Numbered from the stretch's first letter, positions 39,277 through 50,667 are shown. The stretch is DNA of 64,000 nucleotides from Streptomyces toyocaensis (GCF_000725125.1 NZ_JFCB01000024.1:52255-116254); one strand, 5' to 3'. The notes: generated from the sequence alone by a model not told the origin. A program made the numbers and translations.

Positions 39277-41112
39277 TCAGGCCCCTGTCTTGCTCAGGAC
39301 TGCGGGCGCGTCGGCCTCTTCGTGGAACTCCAGCTGGCGGCGCCGGTTGGGGATGAGGCCCTCGGGCCGGAAGCGCATCAGCAGGACGAGGGCGAGACCG
39401 AAGGCGAGGAGCTGGAAGTCGCCGAGGAACTGGAGTTTGTTGGGGATCAGGAAGAGCAGCGCGGCTCCGATGAGGGGTCCGGCGATGGTGCCCATGCCGC
39501 CGAGGACGACCGCCGCGAGCAGGAAGGCGGAGTTGGGCGGGGTGGTGCCGGCGAACAGGTACTGCTCGGGGGTCACGGTGTAGGTGACGTGGGCCTGGAC
39601 GGTTCCCGCGAGGCCGGCGAGGGTGGCGCCGACGGCGAACGCGATGAGCTTGACGCGGAAGCCGTTGATGCCCATGGCGAGCGCCGCGGTCTCGTCCTCG
39701 CGGATCGCGACCCAGGCGCGGCCGATGCGGGAGTCGCCGCTGCGCCGGAAGACGAGGACGACGACGGCCGTGATGAGCAGCATCAGGAAGAAGTAGTTCG
39801 CGAACCGGCCGATGGTGAAGCCGGCGATGTCGTGCTGGACGCCGAGGTCGAAGCCGAGGATCTTCAGGTCCGGGATGGACGCGATGCCGTTGGAGCCGTT
39901 GGTGATGTCCGGGCCCGAGGTGCCGTCGGTGTTGTTGACCGCGATGCGGAAGATCTCACCGAAGCCGAGGGTGACGATGGCGAGGTAGTCGCCGCGCAGC
40001 CGCAGGGTCGGAGCACCGATGAGTACGCCGAAGACCAGGGAGGCCAGGGCCCCGACGAGCACGGCGGCCCAGAACGGGAAGTGGACGCCGAAGGGCGAGC
40101 TGGGCGAGCCCGAGACGAGGGCGGCCGCGTAGGCACCGACGCCGAGGAAGGCGACGTAACCGAGGTCCAGCAGGCCGGCGAGTCCGACGACGATGTTCAG
40201 GCCGAGGGCGACCGTGGCGAAGATGAGGATGTAGACGCCGAGTGTGGCGTACTGGTCGTCGGTCTGGGTGAAGGGGAAACAGGCCGCCGCGACGAAGGCG
40301 CCGCAGACGGTGATGTTCTGGTGCCGTGCGGTGATCTGCGAGGCGTGGGCGATCAGACCGGAACGGTTCAGGGCGCTGAAGCCGAAACCGGCGGTGATCA
40401 GGAACCCGACGAAGAGCTCGTCGTACCCGGTGCCGATGCCGTAGGTGAAGACGACCAGGGCGAGCGCCAGGATGGCGACGATGATCAGGATCTCGACGTG
40501 GGACGGCAGGGCACGCACGGGACGCGGGCTGCCGGAGGCGAAGGCCGCACGGAGGGTGGCCCAGCGGTGGCCGGCCTCGTGCGTGAACCGTGCCCAGCCG
40601 GTGTCGTCCGGGTCGAACGGGTCGGGTTCGGGCCGCTCGAAGGGAAGGGCCAGGGCGCCGAGGAGGGCGAGCAGCGTGGCGGCGGCGACGAGGTAGCCGC
40701 CGGGCTCCAGGTTGACCAGGCCGCCCAAGTCGAAGCTGATCGCGAGGACGGTGTACCAGGCGGTGACGAAGGTGCCGAGCGTGGCGTACTTGAGGGCCGC
40801 GTCGGCGCCGGCCGGGGCGAGCCAGCCCAGTCCCTTGACGCCGTAGGAGGCGAGTCCGAACAGGGTGGCGAGCGCGCCGCCCACGAGGACGAGGACCTGG
40901 AGTCCGCCGGGGTAGCCGTAGACGGTCAGGTCTCCGGGGAACGCGGAGGTCCAGGTCCACGCGAGGAACGTGGAGACGACGGCGAGGGCGCTGCCGCCGG
41001 TGGCGACGGCGCGGCCGACGGGCGCGGGGATGCCGATGAGGCCGGTGGGCGGGGTCGCGGCGGGGGTGACCGCGGTGCTGGAAGCGGTGGTCTGTGTGGT
41101 CATCGGTGTCAC
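39277..41112 (-). CDS. livM: Branched-chain amino acid ABC transporter permease LivM with N-terminal membrane extension
   Basis: A 611-residue permease. The LivM domain (from ~residue 220) has the family blocks NIVVGLAGLLDLGYVAFLGVGAY, LRLRGDYLAIVTLGFGEI and AWVAIREDETAA, the loop contacting the ATPases. Ahead of it lie ~210 extra residues with about four hydrophobic segments and an acidic loop (FERPEPDPFDPDD), which ordinary LivM proteins (~350-425 residues) do not have to this extent. GTG at 41112 overlaps the livH stop by 4 nt; an ATG at 41103 would shorten it by three residues. Confidence 0.92.
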   Translation of the reverse strand: MTPMTTQTTASSTAVTPAATPPTGLIGIPAPVGRAVATGGSALAVVSTFLAWTWTSAFPGDLTVYGYPGGLQVLVLVGGALATLFGLASYGVKGLGWLAPAGADAALKYATLGTFVTAWYTVLAISFDLGGLVNLEPGGYLVAAATLLALLGALALPFERPEPDPFDPDDTGWARFTHEAGHRWATLRAAFASGSPRPVRALPSHVEILIIVAILALALVVFTYGIGTGYDELFVGFLITAGFGFSALNRSGLIAHASQITARHQNITVCGAFVAAACFPFTQTDDQYATLGVYILIFATVALGLNIVVGLAGLLDLGYVAFLGVGAYAAALVSGSPSSPFGVHFPFWAAVLVGALASLVFGVLIGAPTLRLRGDYLAIVTLGFGEIFRIAVNNTDGTSGPDITNGSNGIASIPDLKILGFDLGVQHDIAGFTIGRFANYFFLMLLITAVVVLVFRRSGDSRIGRAWVAIREDETAALAMGINGFRVKLIAFAVGATLAGLAGTVQAHVTYTVTPEQYLFAGTTPPNSAFLLAAVVLGGMGTIAGPLIGAALLFLIPNKLQFLGDFQLLAFGLALVLLMRFRPEGLIPNRRRQLEFHEEADAPAVLSKTGA

Positions 41113-42041
41113 GCCCTGTCCGCAACGCGTTCGCCGAGCAGGCCCTGCGGCCTGAACAGCAGCACGAGGATGAGGAGGATGAAGGCCCAGACCTCGGCCC
41201 AGGACTGGCTGCCGAACTTGTCCAGGCCGGGGATGTCGGCGATGTAGGCGGTGGCCAGGGTCTCGACGACGCCGAGCACCACACCGCCGATCATGGCGCC
41301 GTAGATGTTGCCGATGCCGCCGAGGACTGCCGCGGTGAAGGCCTTGAGGCCGAGGATGAAGCCCATCTTGAAGTCGATCTGGCCGTACTTGAGGCCGCTG
41401 GCGACGCCTCCGACGGCGGCGAAGACCGCGCCGAGGGCGAAGGCGATCACGATGATGCGGTCGGTGTTGACACCCATGAGCTTGGCGGTGTCCGGGTCCT
41501 GCGCGGTGGCCTGCATGCCGCGCCCGGTGCGGGTGCGCATCACGAAGTAGGCGAGGAAGGCCATGCTGATGGGAGCGGCGATGAGCAGGAAGATGTCGCC
41601 GGTCTGCAGCGTGGCGCCGCCGATCGTGAAGGGGCCGCCCTCGATCTGGGGGAAGGGCAGCTTGGACTTCGCCTCGGGGTAGAAGGCCCAGACGGCCTGC
41701 TGGAGCGCGAGCGAGAGCCCGATGGCCGTGATGAGCGGGGCCAGGCGGGGCGCGCCGCGCAGGGGGCGGTAGGCGAACCGTTCCGCCCCGATGGCGACCA
41801 GGACCGAGACGATCACGGCCCCGAGCAGCATCAAGGGCAGCGCCACCCAGATGGAGGTGCCGTCGGGCAAGAGGTACAGATGTACCGTGAGGGCGCCGAA
41901 GGCGCCGACCATGAAGATCTCGCCGTGGGCGAAGTTGATGAGCTGGACAATGCCGTAGACCATTGTGTAGCCGATGGCGACCAGGCCGTACATGGATCCC
42001 AGTAGCAGGCCGTTGACCAGCTGCTGCGGCAGTTCGTTCAC
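41109..42041 (-). CDS. livH: Branched-chain amino acid ABC transporter permease LivH
   Basis: A 310-residue membrane permease with about eight helices. Family blocks are visible: LLLGSMYGLVAIGYTMVYGIVQLINFAHGE, RAFTAAVLGG-like LKAFTAAVLGGIGNIYGAMIGG and the EAA-type loop GRGMQATAQDPDTAKLMGVN that docks on LivG/LivF. It is separated from the upstream binding-protein gene by 114 bp containing a 13-bp hairpin, and coupled to livM by a GTGA overlap. Confidence 0.95.
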   Translation of the reverse strand: MNELPQQLVNGLLLGSMYGLVAIGYTMVYGIVQLINFAHGEIFMVGAFGALTVHLYLLPDGTSIWVALPLMLLGAVIVSVLVAIGAERFAYRPLRGAPRLAPLITAIGLSLALQQAVWAFYPEAKSKLPFPQIEGGPFTIGGATLQTGDIFLLIAAPISMAFLAYFVMRTRTGRGMQATAQDPDTAKLMGVNTDRIIVIAFALGAVFAAVGGVASGLKYGQIDFKMGFILGLKAFTAAVLGGIGNIYGAMIGGVVLGVVETLATAYIADIPGLDKFGSQSWAEVWAFILLILVLLFRPQGLLGERVADRA

Positions 42042-42094
42042 CGCATGTCCTCCGAGACTTTCGGAATGTTCGACGGATGGGGCCGGATGTGAGT

Positions 42095-42130
42095 CCGCGC
42101 GGGGCGCCAGTGGAACAGCGCCCCGCGCGG
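42095..42130 (-). terminator. Strong hairpin between the binding-protein gene and livH
   Basis: Arms 42095-42107 and 42118-42130 pair perfectly over 13 G/C-rich bp, loop of 10 nt, no T-run. It probably attenuates read-through or protects the upstream mRNA 3' end, giving more binding protein than permease. Confidence 0.65.
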
Positions 42131-42155
42131 CTCGTGGGAGTGGTGCGGGCGGCGG

Positions 42156-43391
42156 TCAGCCGGTGAAGGTGCCGGACTTCACCGTGGCCCAGTTGCCGTC
42201 CTTGACGGAGTACACGGTGAGCTGCTTGTTGGTGGCGTCACCGAACTCGTCGAAGGAGACCTTGCCGGTCACCCCGTCGAAGGAGACGTTCTGCATGGCG
42301 TCGACGACCTTGGCGCGCGCGTCGTCGGGGAGCTTGCCGCCGTTGTCGTCGACGACCTTCTTGACGGCCTCGATGATCGCCCAGGCGGAGTCGTAGGAGT
42401 AACCGCCGTACGCCTCGAAGGCCTCCTTGTAGCCGGCGTCCTTGTAGTTGGCGACGAACTCCTTGGCGGAGGGGAGTTCCTCGACGGGCGCGCCGACGGA
42501 GGTGGCGAGGTCGCCGGTGCCCGCGGCACCCGCCAGCTTGATGAAGTCGGCGCTGTAGATGCCGTCACCGCCGACCAGCGGGATCTTGGCGCCGGCGTCC
42601 TTGATCTGCTTGCTCAGCGGGCCGGCCTGCGGGTACTCGCCGCCGTAGTAGACGACGTCGGCGCCGGAGTTCTTGACCTTGGTGGCGACCGCGCTGAAGT
42701 CCTTGCTCTCGGGGTTGATGTGCTCGGTGCCGACGATCTTGCCGCCGAGCTTCTTGAACTCCTCGGTGAAGGTGGCGGCGAGGCCGGCGCCGTAGGTCTT
42801 CTTGTCGTCGATGACGAAGACCTTCTTCTTCTTGGCGTCGTTGTAGACGTACTGCGCGGCGAACGGGCCCTGGATGGCGTCCGTGGTCGCGGTGCGGAAG
42901 TACGACTTGTACGGCCGGACCTTCTCCTTCTGCCAGTTCACGCCCTGGGTCAGCGCGGGGTTGGTGTTGGCCGGGGAGACCTCGACCAGCTTGGCCGTGT
43001 CGAAGACCTTCTGCATCGACTCGCCGACGGAGGAGTTCAGCGGGCCGACGACACCGAGTACGTCCTTGTTGGCGACGAGCTTGGTGGCGTTCTGCTGGCC
43101 GACGGAGGCCTGGCCCTGGTCGTCGAGGGCTTCGATCTTGAAGGTGACGCCCTCGACGAACTTCTCCTTGTTGGCGGTCTTGGCCGCGAGGTCCACGGAG
43201 TTCTTGATGCCGAGGCCCAGCGCGGAGAGGTCGCCGGTCAGCGGCGCGTCGACGCCGATGACCACGGTGGTGCCACCGTTGCCGGAGTCCGAGCTGCCGC
43301 CGCCGTCCTCGTCGCGTGAGCCGCAGGCGGTGAGGGTGAGCGCTCCCGCCGCCAGCGCGGCGGTGATGGCGATGAGTGAACGTTGACGCAC
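42156..43391 (-). CDS. Branched-chain amino acid ABC transporter substrate-binding lipoprotein
   Basis: A 411-residue type I periplasmic-binding protein. The signal peptide ends at lipobox LTAC (QRSLIAITAALAAGALTLTACGS), so the protein is lipid-anchored. The mature part starts with a Gly/Ser/Asp linker, then VVIGVDAPLTGDLSALG, the LivJ/K-type fold, with VLGVVGPLNSSVGESM and DVVYYGGEYPQAGPL in the ligand cleft region. The exact ligand cannot be read. GGGGAAAGGA lies ~8 nt before the GTG at 43391. It heads the operon livK-H-M-G-F. Confidence 0.94.
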   Translation of the reverse strand: MRQRSLIAITAALAAGALTLTACGSRDEDGGGSSDSGNGGTTVVIGVDAPLTGDLSALGLGIKNSVDLAAKTANKEKFVEGVTFKIEALDDQGQASVGQQNATKLVANKDVLGVVGPLNSSVGESMQKVFDTAKLVEVSPANTNPALTQGVNWQKEKVRPYKSYFRTATTDAIQGPFAAQYVYNDAKKKKVFVIDDKKTYGAGLAATFTEEFKKLGGKIVGTEHINPESKDFSAVATKVKNSGADVVYYGGEYPQAGPLSKQIKDAGAKIPLVGGDGIYSADFIKLAGAAGTGDLATSVGAPVEELPSAKEFVANYKDAGYKEAFEAYGGYSYDSAWAIIEAVKKVVDDNGGKLPDDARAKVVDAMQNVSFDGVTGKVSFDEFGDATNKQLTVYSVKDGNWATVKSGTFTG

Positions 43392-43678
43392 GATCCAGTC
43401 CTTTCCCCTGACGGCCGCCTCCCGGTGGAAACGGCCGAGTCGAGCGCTGGGCCGACGAGACAATCGGGCGGCGCGGTGACTGGCCGTGACTCTAAGCGTG
43501 GGTGGGAATGGGGAGGAGACTCTGGCCAAGGCTGTGACGCTCTTGTTATGACACGACGTATTGCAGAGCGGTACTGAGTGGGGGGAAGGGCAGAATTCTC
43601 GCCGTTTTGCCCTGTCCGCATGATGAGAAACCGCAGGACTCGACGAGGGCGGTTCAGGTGTGTCAAGCGTTTTGGTGA
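43392..43678 (-). promoter_or_regulatory. Upstream region of the liv operon
   Basis: 287 bp without a gene. A TTGACA -35-like hexamer (43666-43661, reverse strand) is present but lacks a good -10 at 17-18 bp, so the promoter is uncertain. Base composition is lower in GC than in the flanking genes. Confidence 0.35.
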
Positions 43679-44281
43679 TTACCCGGACTTGTTGCTGCAG
43701 GCTACTTGCAGGGCTCGGGAAAGGTCCTGTGCGTACTGAGGTCCGAGGATGAAGCTGTGCACTTGCATTGCTCGCGTATTACGCAGCGTTACATCCAAGA
43801 AAGGGAGTCCGGCGTTCCGTGGCGCGTTTCCGCATTCCGTCACCCGCAGGGTGATCATGATCTTGCGGGGGGATCCGGCTTTTGTCCGGAACGGGGTGCG
43901 CGGACTGGAGGTCACGGACAGCCCCGCGTACGGCTGTGAAATCCGGGTGACGGTAACCGGAGGTCCGGATTCCGTACTCACCGCCACCTCGAAAGTGAAG
44001 CCGCGTGAGGCGGTGTTGGAACTCGTGGGCCCCGGCCGCAGGTACTCGATGCCCGTCACCTGGCTCGGGTACGGCGGAGCCGGTGGCGGTTCCGGTCTGG
44101 GCCGGGTGACGTACAGGTAACCGCTGCCCGCGAGTACGGCCGAGGTGAGCATCGTGCCGAGCACGACCCTGCGGTGGCGCTCGAAGCGTCCAGCCGGAAA
44201 ACCCTGTTGAGCCAACGGTGCAGGCGGGGCGTCCTGGACGTAGGTGCCCTCGCCCGGTTCGACCGGTCCGACCCCGCTCAC
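43679..44281 (-). CDS. Single-pass membrane protein of unknown function
   Basis: A 200-residue protein starting VSGVGPVEPGEGTYVQ, a form found in Streptomyces proteins often labelled 'Tat pathway signal sequence domain'. Here there is no twin-Arg export motif of normal form; FERHRRVVLGTMLTSAVLAG is a basic stretch followed by one transmembrane helix (residues ~39-57). The outer domain holds GFTFEVAVSTESGPPVTVTRISQPYAGL, a beta-rich sequence. The GTG at 44281 overlaps the upstream lipoprotein stop by 4 nt. The 3' third uses many A/T-ending codons and a TAA stop, unlike its neighbours. Confidence 0.75.
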   Translation of the reverse strand: MSGVGPVEPGEGTYVQDAPPAPLAQQGFPAGRFERHRRVVLGTMLTSAVLAGSGYLYVTRPRPEPPPAPPYPSQVTGIEYLRPGPTSSNTASRGFTFEVAVSTESGPPVTVTRISQPYAGLSVTSSPRTPFRTKAGSPRKIMITLRVTECGNAPRNAGLPFLDVTLRNTRAMQVHSFILGPQYAQDLSRALQVACSNKSG

Positions 44282-44712
44282 TGCCAGGGCCCCTCGCCCG
44301 GCCCGCCGGCGCGGTACCACTCCGCGCACCCCTCGCGCGCCTCACGGTCGATCAGCCGGCCGACGTCCGGGGTGCCTTGACGCCTGGCGGCCCGCGCGGA
44401 ATCGACCACCTCGCGCAGGATGTCGTACTGCCCGCCGGACAGCCCCATGGACTGGTAGTCGCCATAGGTGTCGCCGTCCAGCACCTGGCGCGACCAGTGG
44501 CCGACGAGCTCGGCGCACAGGTCCTCGTCGGACGTCACCCGCGGTGACGGCGAGGCGGTCCGCCCGCCGTCCGCATCCGCCGAGGGATCCCGGCCCGCGC
44601 GGCCGGAACCCGTCGTGTCGCAGCCGGTCACCGTCAGGGCCGCCAGCAGCGCGGCCGTGAGGGGCGCGGCCCATGCCGCCGCCCACGCCCGAGAGGTGCC
44701 TCCCCGTCGCAT
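44278..44712 (-). CDS. Small predicted lipoprotein of unknown function
   Basis: A 144-residue protein with a signal peptide (RAWAAAWAAPLTAALLAALTVTGC) and a lipobox Cys at residue ~31. A Ser/Asp/Gly-rich linker follows, then a small helical domain (DEDLCAELVGHWSRQVL ... EGCAEWYRAG) with two Cys that could form a disulfide. No family recognised. It is translationally coupled (GTGA) to the membrane protein downstream, so the two may act together at the cell surface. Confidence 0.75.
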   Translation of the reverse strand: MRRGGTSRAWAAAWAAPLTAALLAALTVTGCDTTGSGRAGRDPSADADGGRTASPSPRVTSDEDLCAELVGHWSRQVLDGDTYGDYQSMGLSGGQYDILREVVDSARAARRQGTPDVGRLIDREAREGCAEWYRAGGPGEGPWQ

Positions 44713-44788
44713 GCCCCGAACGCTAGGGCGCCGGCCGGCCGGAGGCAATGGCGGTGGGGTGCGGGCAGCCCCCGCACCCCACCGGACG

Positions 44789-45271
44789 TCAGCCCGCGGG
44801 CTGCTCCCCGCCGCCGGCGTTCAGGTCCCGCAGCAGACAGGTCAGCCGCGCGGTGCACACCCGCTTGTCCGCCTCGTCGGTGATGACGATCTCGTACGTC
44901 GCCGTGGACCGTCCCCGGTGCACCGGCGTGGCGACGCCGGTGACCAGACCCGAGCGGACTCCGCGGTGGTGCGTGCAGTTCAGGTCGACGCCCACGGCGA
45001 TCCTGGAGCTGCCGCCGTGCAGCATCGATCCCACCGACCCCAGCGTCTCGGCCAGCACGGCCGAGGCTCCGCCGTGCAGCAGCCCGTACGGCTGTGTGTT
45101 GCCCTCCACCGGCATCGTGCCGACGACCCGGTCCGCCGAGGCCTCCAGGATCTGCACGCCCATGCGGGTGCCCAGGTGGCCCGCGGAGAACAGCGCCGGC
45201 AGGTCCACACCGAGCGCGGCGTACTCGTCGATGACCTCCTGCGGGAACGTGACCTGCTGCTGTTCTCCCAT
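44789..45271 (-). CDS. PaaI-type hotdog-fold thioesterase
   Basis: A 160-residue hotdog protein. The conserved PaaI block NTQPYGLLHGGASAVLAETLGS holds the catalytic Asn/Gly and Glu region; GVDLNCTHHRGVRSG and the strand-rich C-terminus complete the fold. Such enzymes hydrolyse aromatic or acyl-CoA thioesters; the substrate is unknown. AGAACAGCAG-like spacing upstream has no strong ribosome-binding site; the start at 45271 is chosen because it precedes the conserved helix. Confidence 0.88.
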   Translation of the reverse strand: MGEQQQVTFPQEVIDEYAALGVDLPALFSAGHLGTRMGVQILEASADRVVGTMPVEGNTQPYGLLHGGASAVLAETLGSVGSMLHGGSSRIAVGVDLNCTHHRGVRSGLVTGVATPVHRGRSTATYEIVITDEADKRVCTARLTCLLRDLNAGGGEQPAG

Positions 45272-45328
45272 GGGTCCGGCTCCATTCGTCTCGTCGTGCG
45301 TCGGTACGGCTGTTCGCTGAGCGAACGC

Positions 45329-47608
<2,280 letters not shown>

Positions 47609-47626
47609 CGCGCACTCCTGTTCACG

Positions 47627-47636
47627 CACACGTGTG
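47627..47636. promoter_or_regulatory. Palindrome CACACGTGTG in the oxidoreductase leader
   Basis: A perfect 10-bp palindrome 19 bp upstream of the oxidoreductase ATG, between its likely -10 and ribosome-binding site: a possible operator. Confidence 0.35.
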
Positions 47637-47646
47637 AGGTACGTCT

Positions 47647-47743
47647 CCGATCCTGCCACGTTCCGCTCGCCCGTCCGAGACCCGACCACGGGGCCCCCGG
47701 TCCGCGGGCGGGACCGACTGTCGGTGGCTCGTGGCAGGATCGG
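47647..47743. promoter_or_regulatory. Divergent promoters carried on a 14-bp inverted repeat
   Basis: CCGATCCTGCCACG (47647-47660) and its exact reverse complement (47730-47743) flank a 69-bp core between the oxidoreductase and polA. Each arm contains CAGGAT reading outward; the right copy lies 7 nt before the polA GTG. They look like mirror-image -10 regions. Confidence 0.5.
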
Positions 47744-47747
47744 GTAC

Positions 47748-50474
47748 GTGGCAGACACAGCATCGAAGAAGACCGACCAGACCCCCGGCGGGGCCCGCCC
47801 GCGACTGATGCTCATGGACGGGCACTCGCTCGCGTACCGCGCGTTCTTCGCGCTGCCCGCGGAGAACTTCACCACCGCGACCGGACAGCCGACGAACGCG
47901 ATCTACGGCTTCGCGTCGATGCTCGCCAACACGTTGCGTGACGAGGCGCCCACGCACTTCGCCGTCGCCTTCGACGTGTCCCGCAAGACCTGGCGCTCCG
48001 AGGAGTTCACCGAGTACAAGGCGAACCGCTCCAAGACGCCCGACGAGTTCAAGGGGCAGGTCGAGCTGATCGGCGAGCTGCTCGACGCGATGCGCGCCGA
48101 GCGCTTCGCCGTCGAGGGGTACGAGGCGGACGACGTCATCGCCACCCTCGCCACCCGGGCCGAGGCCGAGGGCTTCGAGGTGCTGATCGTCACCGGCGAC
48201 CGGGACTCCTTCCAGCTGGTCTCCGAGCACACCACGGTGCTGTACCCCACGAAGGGCGTCTCCGAGCTGACCCGCTTCACCCCGGAGAAGGTCGTCGAGA
48301 AGTACGGGCTGACGCCCGCGCAGTACCCGGACTTCGCGGCGCTGCGCGGCGACCCGTCCGACAACCTGCCCGGCATCCCGGGCGTCGGCGAGAAGACGGC
48401 CGCGAAGTGGATCAACCAGTTCGGTTCCTTCGCCGAGCTGGTCGAGCGCGTCGACGAGGTCAAGGGCAAGGCCGGGCAGAACCTGCGCGACCACCTCGAA
48501 GCGGTCAAGCTGAACCGCCGGCTCACCGAGCTGGAGCGCGGGGTCGAGCTGCCCAAGGGCGTCTCCCACCTGGAGCGGACCGCCTACGACCGCAAGGCCG
48601 TGGCGATGATCCTGGACACCCTGGAGATCAGGAACCCTTCGCTGCGCGAGCGCCTGTTCGCCGTCGACCCGGGCGCGGAGGAGGCCGAGACCACCCCGGT
48701 CGTCACCGCCGGCGTGGAGCTGGAGGGCACCGTGCTGGGCGCGGGCGAGCTGGCCGGCTGGCTCACGGGCCACGGCGCGGGCCCCCTCGGGGTCGCCACC
48801 GTCGACACCTGGGCCCTGGGCACCGGCTCGGTCGCCGAGGTCGCGCTGGCCGCGGCGGGCGGTCCGGCCGCCTGGTTCGACCCCGCCGAGCTGGACGAGG
48901 CGGACGAGCGGGCGTTCGCCGCCTGGCTCGCCGACCGGGAGCGGCCCAAGGTGTTCCACGACGCCAAGGGAGCGATGCGCGTCTTCGCCGAGCACGGCTG
49001 GAGCATCGAGGGCGTCACCATGGACACCGCGCTCGCGGCGTACCTGGTGAAGCCGGGCCGCCGCTCCTTCGACCTGGACGCGCTGTCCCTGGAGTACCTG
49101 CACCGTGAGCTGGCGCCCGCCGCCGCGCCCGACGGCCAGCTGGCCTTCGGCGCGGACGACGGCGCGGAGGCCGAGGCGCTGATGCTGCAGGCCCGCACCA
49201 TCCTCGACCTGGGCGAGGCCTTCGGGGGCCGCCTGGAGGACGTGGGCGCGGCGGACCTGCTCCGGGACATGGAGCTGCCCACGTCCGCGCTGCTCGCCCG
49301 CATGGAGCGGCACGGCATCGCGGCCGACCGGGCGCATCTGGAGGCCATGGAGCAGATGTTCGCGGGCGCCGTGCAGCAGGCGGTGAAGGAGGCGCACGCG
49401 GCGGCGGGACACGAGTTCAACCTGGGCTCGCCCAAGCAGCTGCAGGAGGTCCTCTTCGGCGAGCTGGCCCTGCCGAAGACCAAGAAGACGAAGACCGGCT
49501 ACACCACCGACGCCGACGCCCTGGCCTGGCTCGCCGGCCAGACCGACAACGAACTGCCGGTGATCATGCTCCGGCACCGTGAGCAGGCCAAGCTGCGCGT
49601 CACCGTCGAGGGCCTGATCAAGACGATCGCCGCGGACGGCCGCATCCACACCACGTTCAACCAGACGGTCGCCGCCACCGGGCGGCTGTCGTCCACCGAC
49701 CCGAACCTGCAGAACATCCCCGTCCGCACGGACGAGGGCCGCGCGATCCGCCGCGGTTTCGTGGTCGGCGAGGGCTTCGAGTCCCTTCTCACCGCGGACT
49801 ACAGCCAGATCGAACTGCGCGTGATGGCCCACCTCTCCGAGGACGCCGGCCTCATCGAGGCGTTCACCTCGGGCGAGGACCTGCACACCACGGCGGCCGC
49901 ACAGGTGTTCTCGGTCGAGCAGTCCGCGGTCGACGCGGAGATGCGCCGCAAGATCAAGGCGATGTCGTACGGCCTGGCGTACGGGCTGTCGGCCTTCGGC
50001 CTCTCACAGCAGCTGAACATCGAGGCGGCCGAGGCGCGCGCCCTGATGGACGCGTACTTCGAGCGGTTCGGCGGCGTGCGGGACTATCTGCGCCGGGTCG
50101 TCGACGAGGCGAGGGCGACCGGGTACACGGCGACGCTCTTCGGCCGCCGGCGTTACCTGCCCGACCTCAACAGCGACAACCGCCAGCGCCGCGAGGCGGC
50201 GGAGCGGATGGCGCTCAACGCGCCGATCCAGGGCACGGCGGCGGACATCGTCAAGATCGCCATGCTGAACGTGGACCGCGCGCTGCGCGAGGCGGACCTG
50301 CGCTCCCGCATGCTCCTCCAGGTGCACGACGAGATCGTCCTGGAACTGGCTCCCGGTGAGCGCTCCGCGGTGGAGGACCTGGTCCGCCGCGAAATGGCGT
50401 CCGCGGTCCGGCTCCGCGTCCCCCTGGGCGTCTCGGTGGGTGCGGGCCCGGACTGGGAATCCGCAGCCCACTAG
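47748..50474 (+). CDS. polA: DNA polymerase I
   Basis: A 908-residue polymerase for Okazaki-fragment maturation and repair. The 5'-3' exonuclease domain (residues ~20-300) has MLMDGHSLAYRAFFA, EGYEADDVIATL, TGDRDSFQL and GIPGVGEKTA. The 3'-5' exonuclease domain (~320-500) is degenerate: no DxE metal motif is seen (ATVDTWALGTG at that place), as is usual in actinobacteria. The polymerase domain has motif A DYSQIELRVMAHLSED (Asp684), motif B RRKIKAMSYGLAYGLSAFG and motif C VHDEIVLEL (~858). The GTG at 47748 follows CAGGAT by 7 nt. Confidence 0.97.
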   Translation: MADTASKKTDQTPGGARPRLMLMDGHSLAYRAFFALPAENFTTATGQPTNAIYGFASMLANTLRDEAPTHFAVAFDVSRKTWRSEEFTEYKANRSKTPDEFKGQVELIGELLDAMRAERFAVEGYEADDVIATLATRAEAEGFEVLIVTGDRDSFQLVSEHTTVLYPTKGVSELTRFTPEKVVEKYGLTPAQYPDFAALRGDPSDNLPGIPGVGEKTAAKWINQFGSFAELVERVDEVKGKAGQNLRDHLEAVKLNRRLTELERGVELPKGVSHLERTAYDRKAVAMILDTLEIRNPSLRERLFAVDPGAEEAETTPVVTAGVELEGTVLGAGELAGWLTGHGAGPLGVATVDTWALGTGSVAEVALAAAGGPAAWFDPAELDEADERAFAAWLADRERPKVFHDAKGAMRVFAEHGWSIEGVTMDTALAAYLVKPGRRSFDLDALSLEYLHRELAPAAAPDGQLAFGADDGAEAEALMLQARTILDLGEAFGGRLEDVGAADLLRDMELPTSALLARMERHGIAADRAHLEAMEQMFAGAVQQAVKEAHAAAGHEFNLGSPKQLQEVLFGELALPKTKKTKTGYTTDADALAWLAGQTDNELPVIMLRHREQAKLRVTVEGLIKTIAADGRIHTTFNQTVAATGRLSSTDPNLQNIPVRTDEGRAIRRGFVVGEGFESLLTADYSQIELRVMAHLSEDAGLIEAFTSGEDLHTTAAAQVFSVEQSAVDAEMRRKIKAMSYGLAYGLSAFGLSQQLNIEAAEARALMDAYFERFGGVRDYLRRVVDEARATGYTATLFGRRRYLPDLNSDNRQRREAAERMALNAPIQGTAADIVKIAMLNVDRALREADLRSRMLLQVHDEIVLELAPGERSAVEDLVRREMASAVRLRVPLGVSVGAGPDWESAAH

Positions 50475-50485
50475 CCCGCGCGGTG

Positions 50486-50505
50486 CGGCGGACGCCGGTC
50501 CGCCG
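50486..50505 (+). terminator. Short hairpin after polA
   Basis: CGGCGGAC (50486-50493) pairs with GTCCGCCG (50498-50505), loop GCCG, 12 nt after the polA stop. Confidence 0.5.
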
Positions 50506-50667
50506 CCCGGCCACGCGACATGACCGGGACCCCGTCCCCCGCCCAGGCACCCGGCCCGGCCGCCCGGGCGAGGGAGGGCTCGGCCCGGTCCCGGTGCGGT
50601 GCCGCGCCGGGGCGGTGAGCGTCCGCGGGTGGCGTGGCGCGGCCGGGGCGCCCGGTCGCAGCCCACC

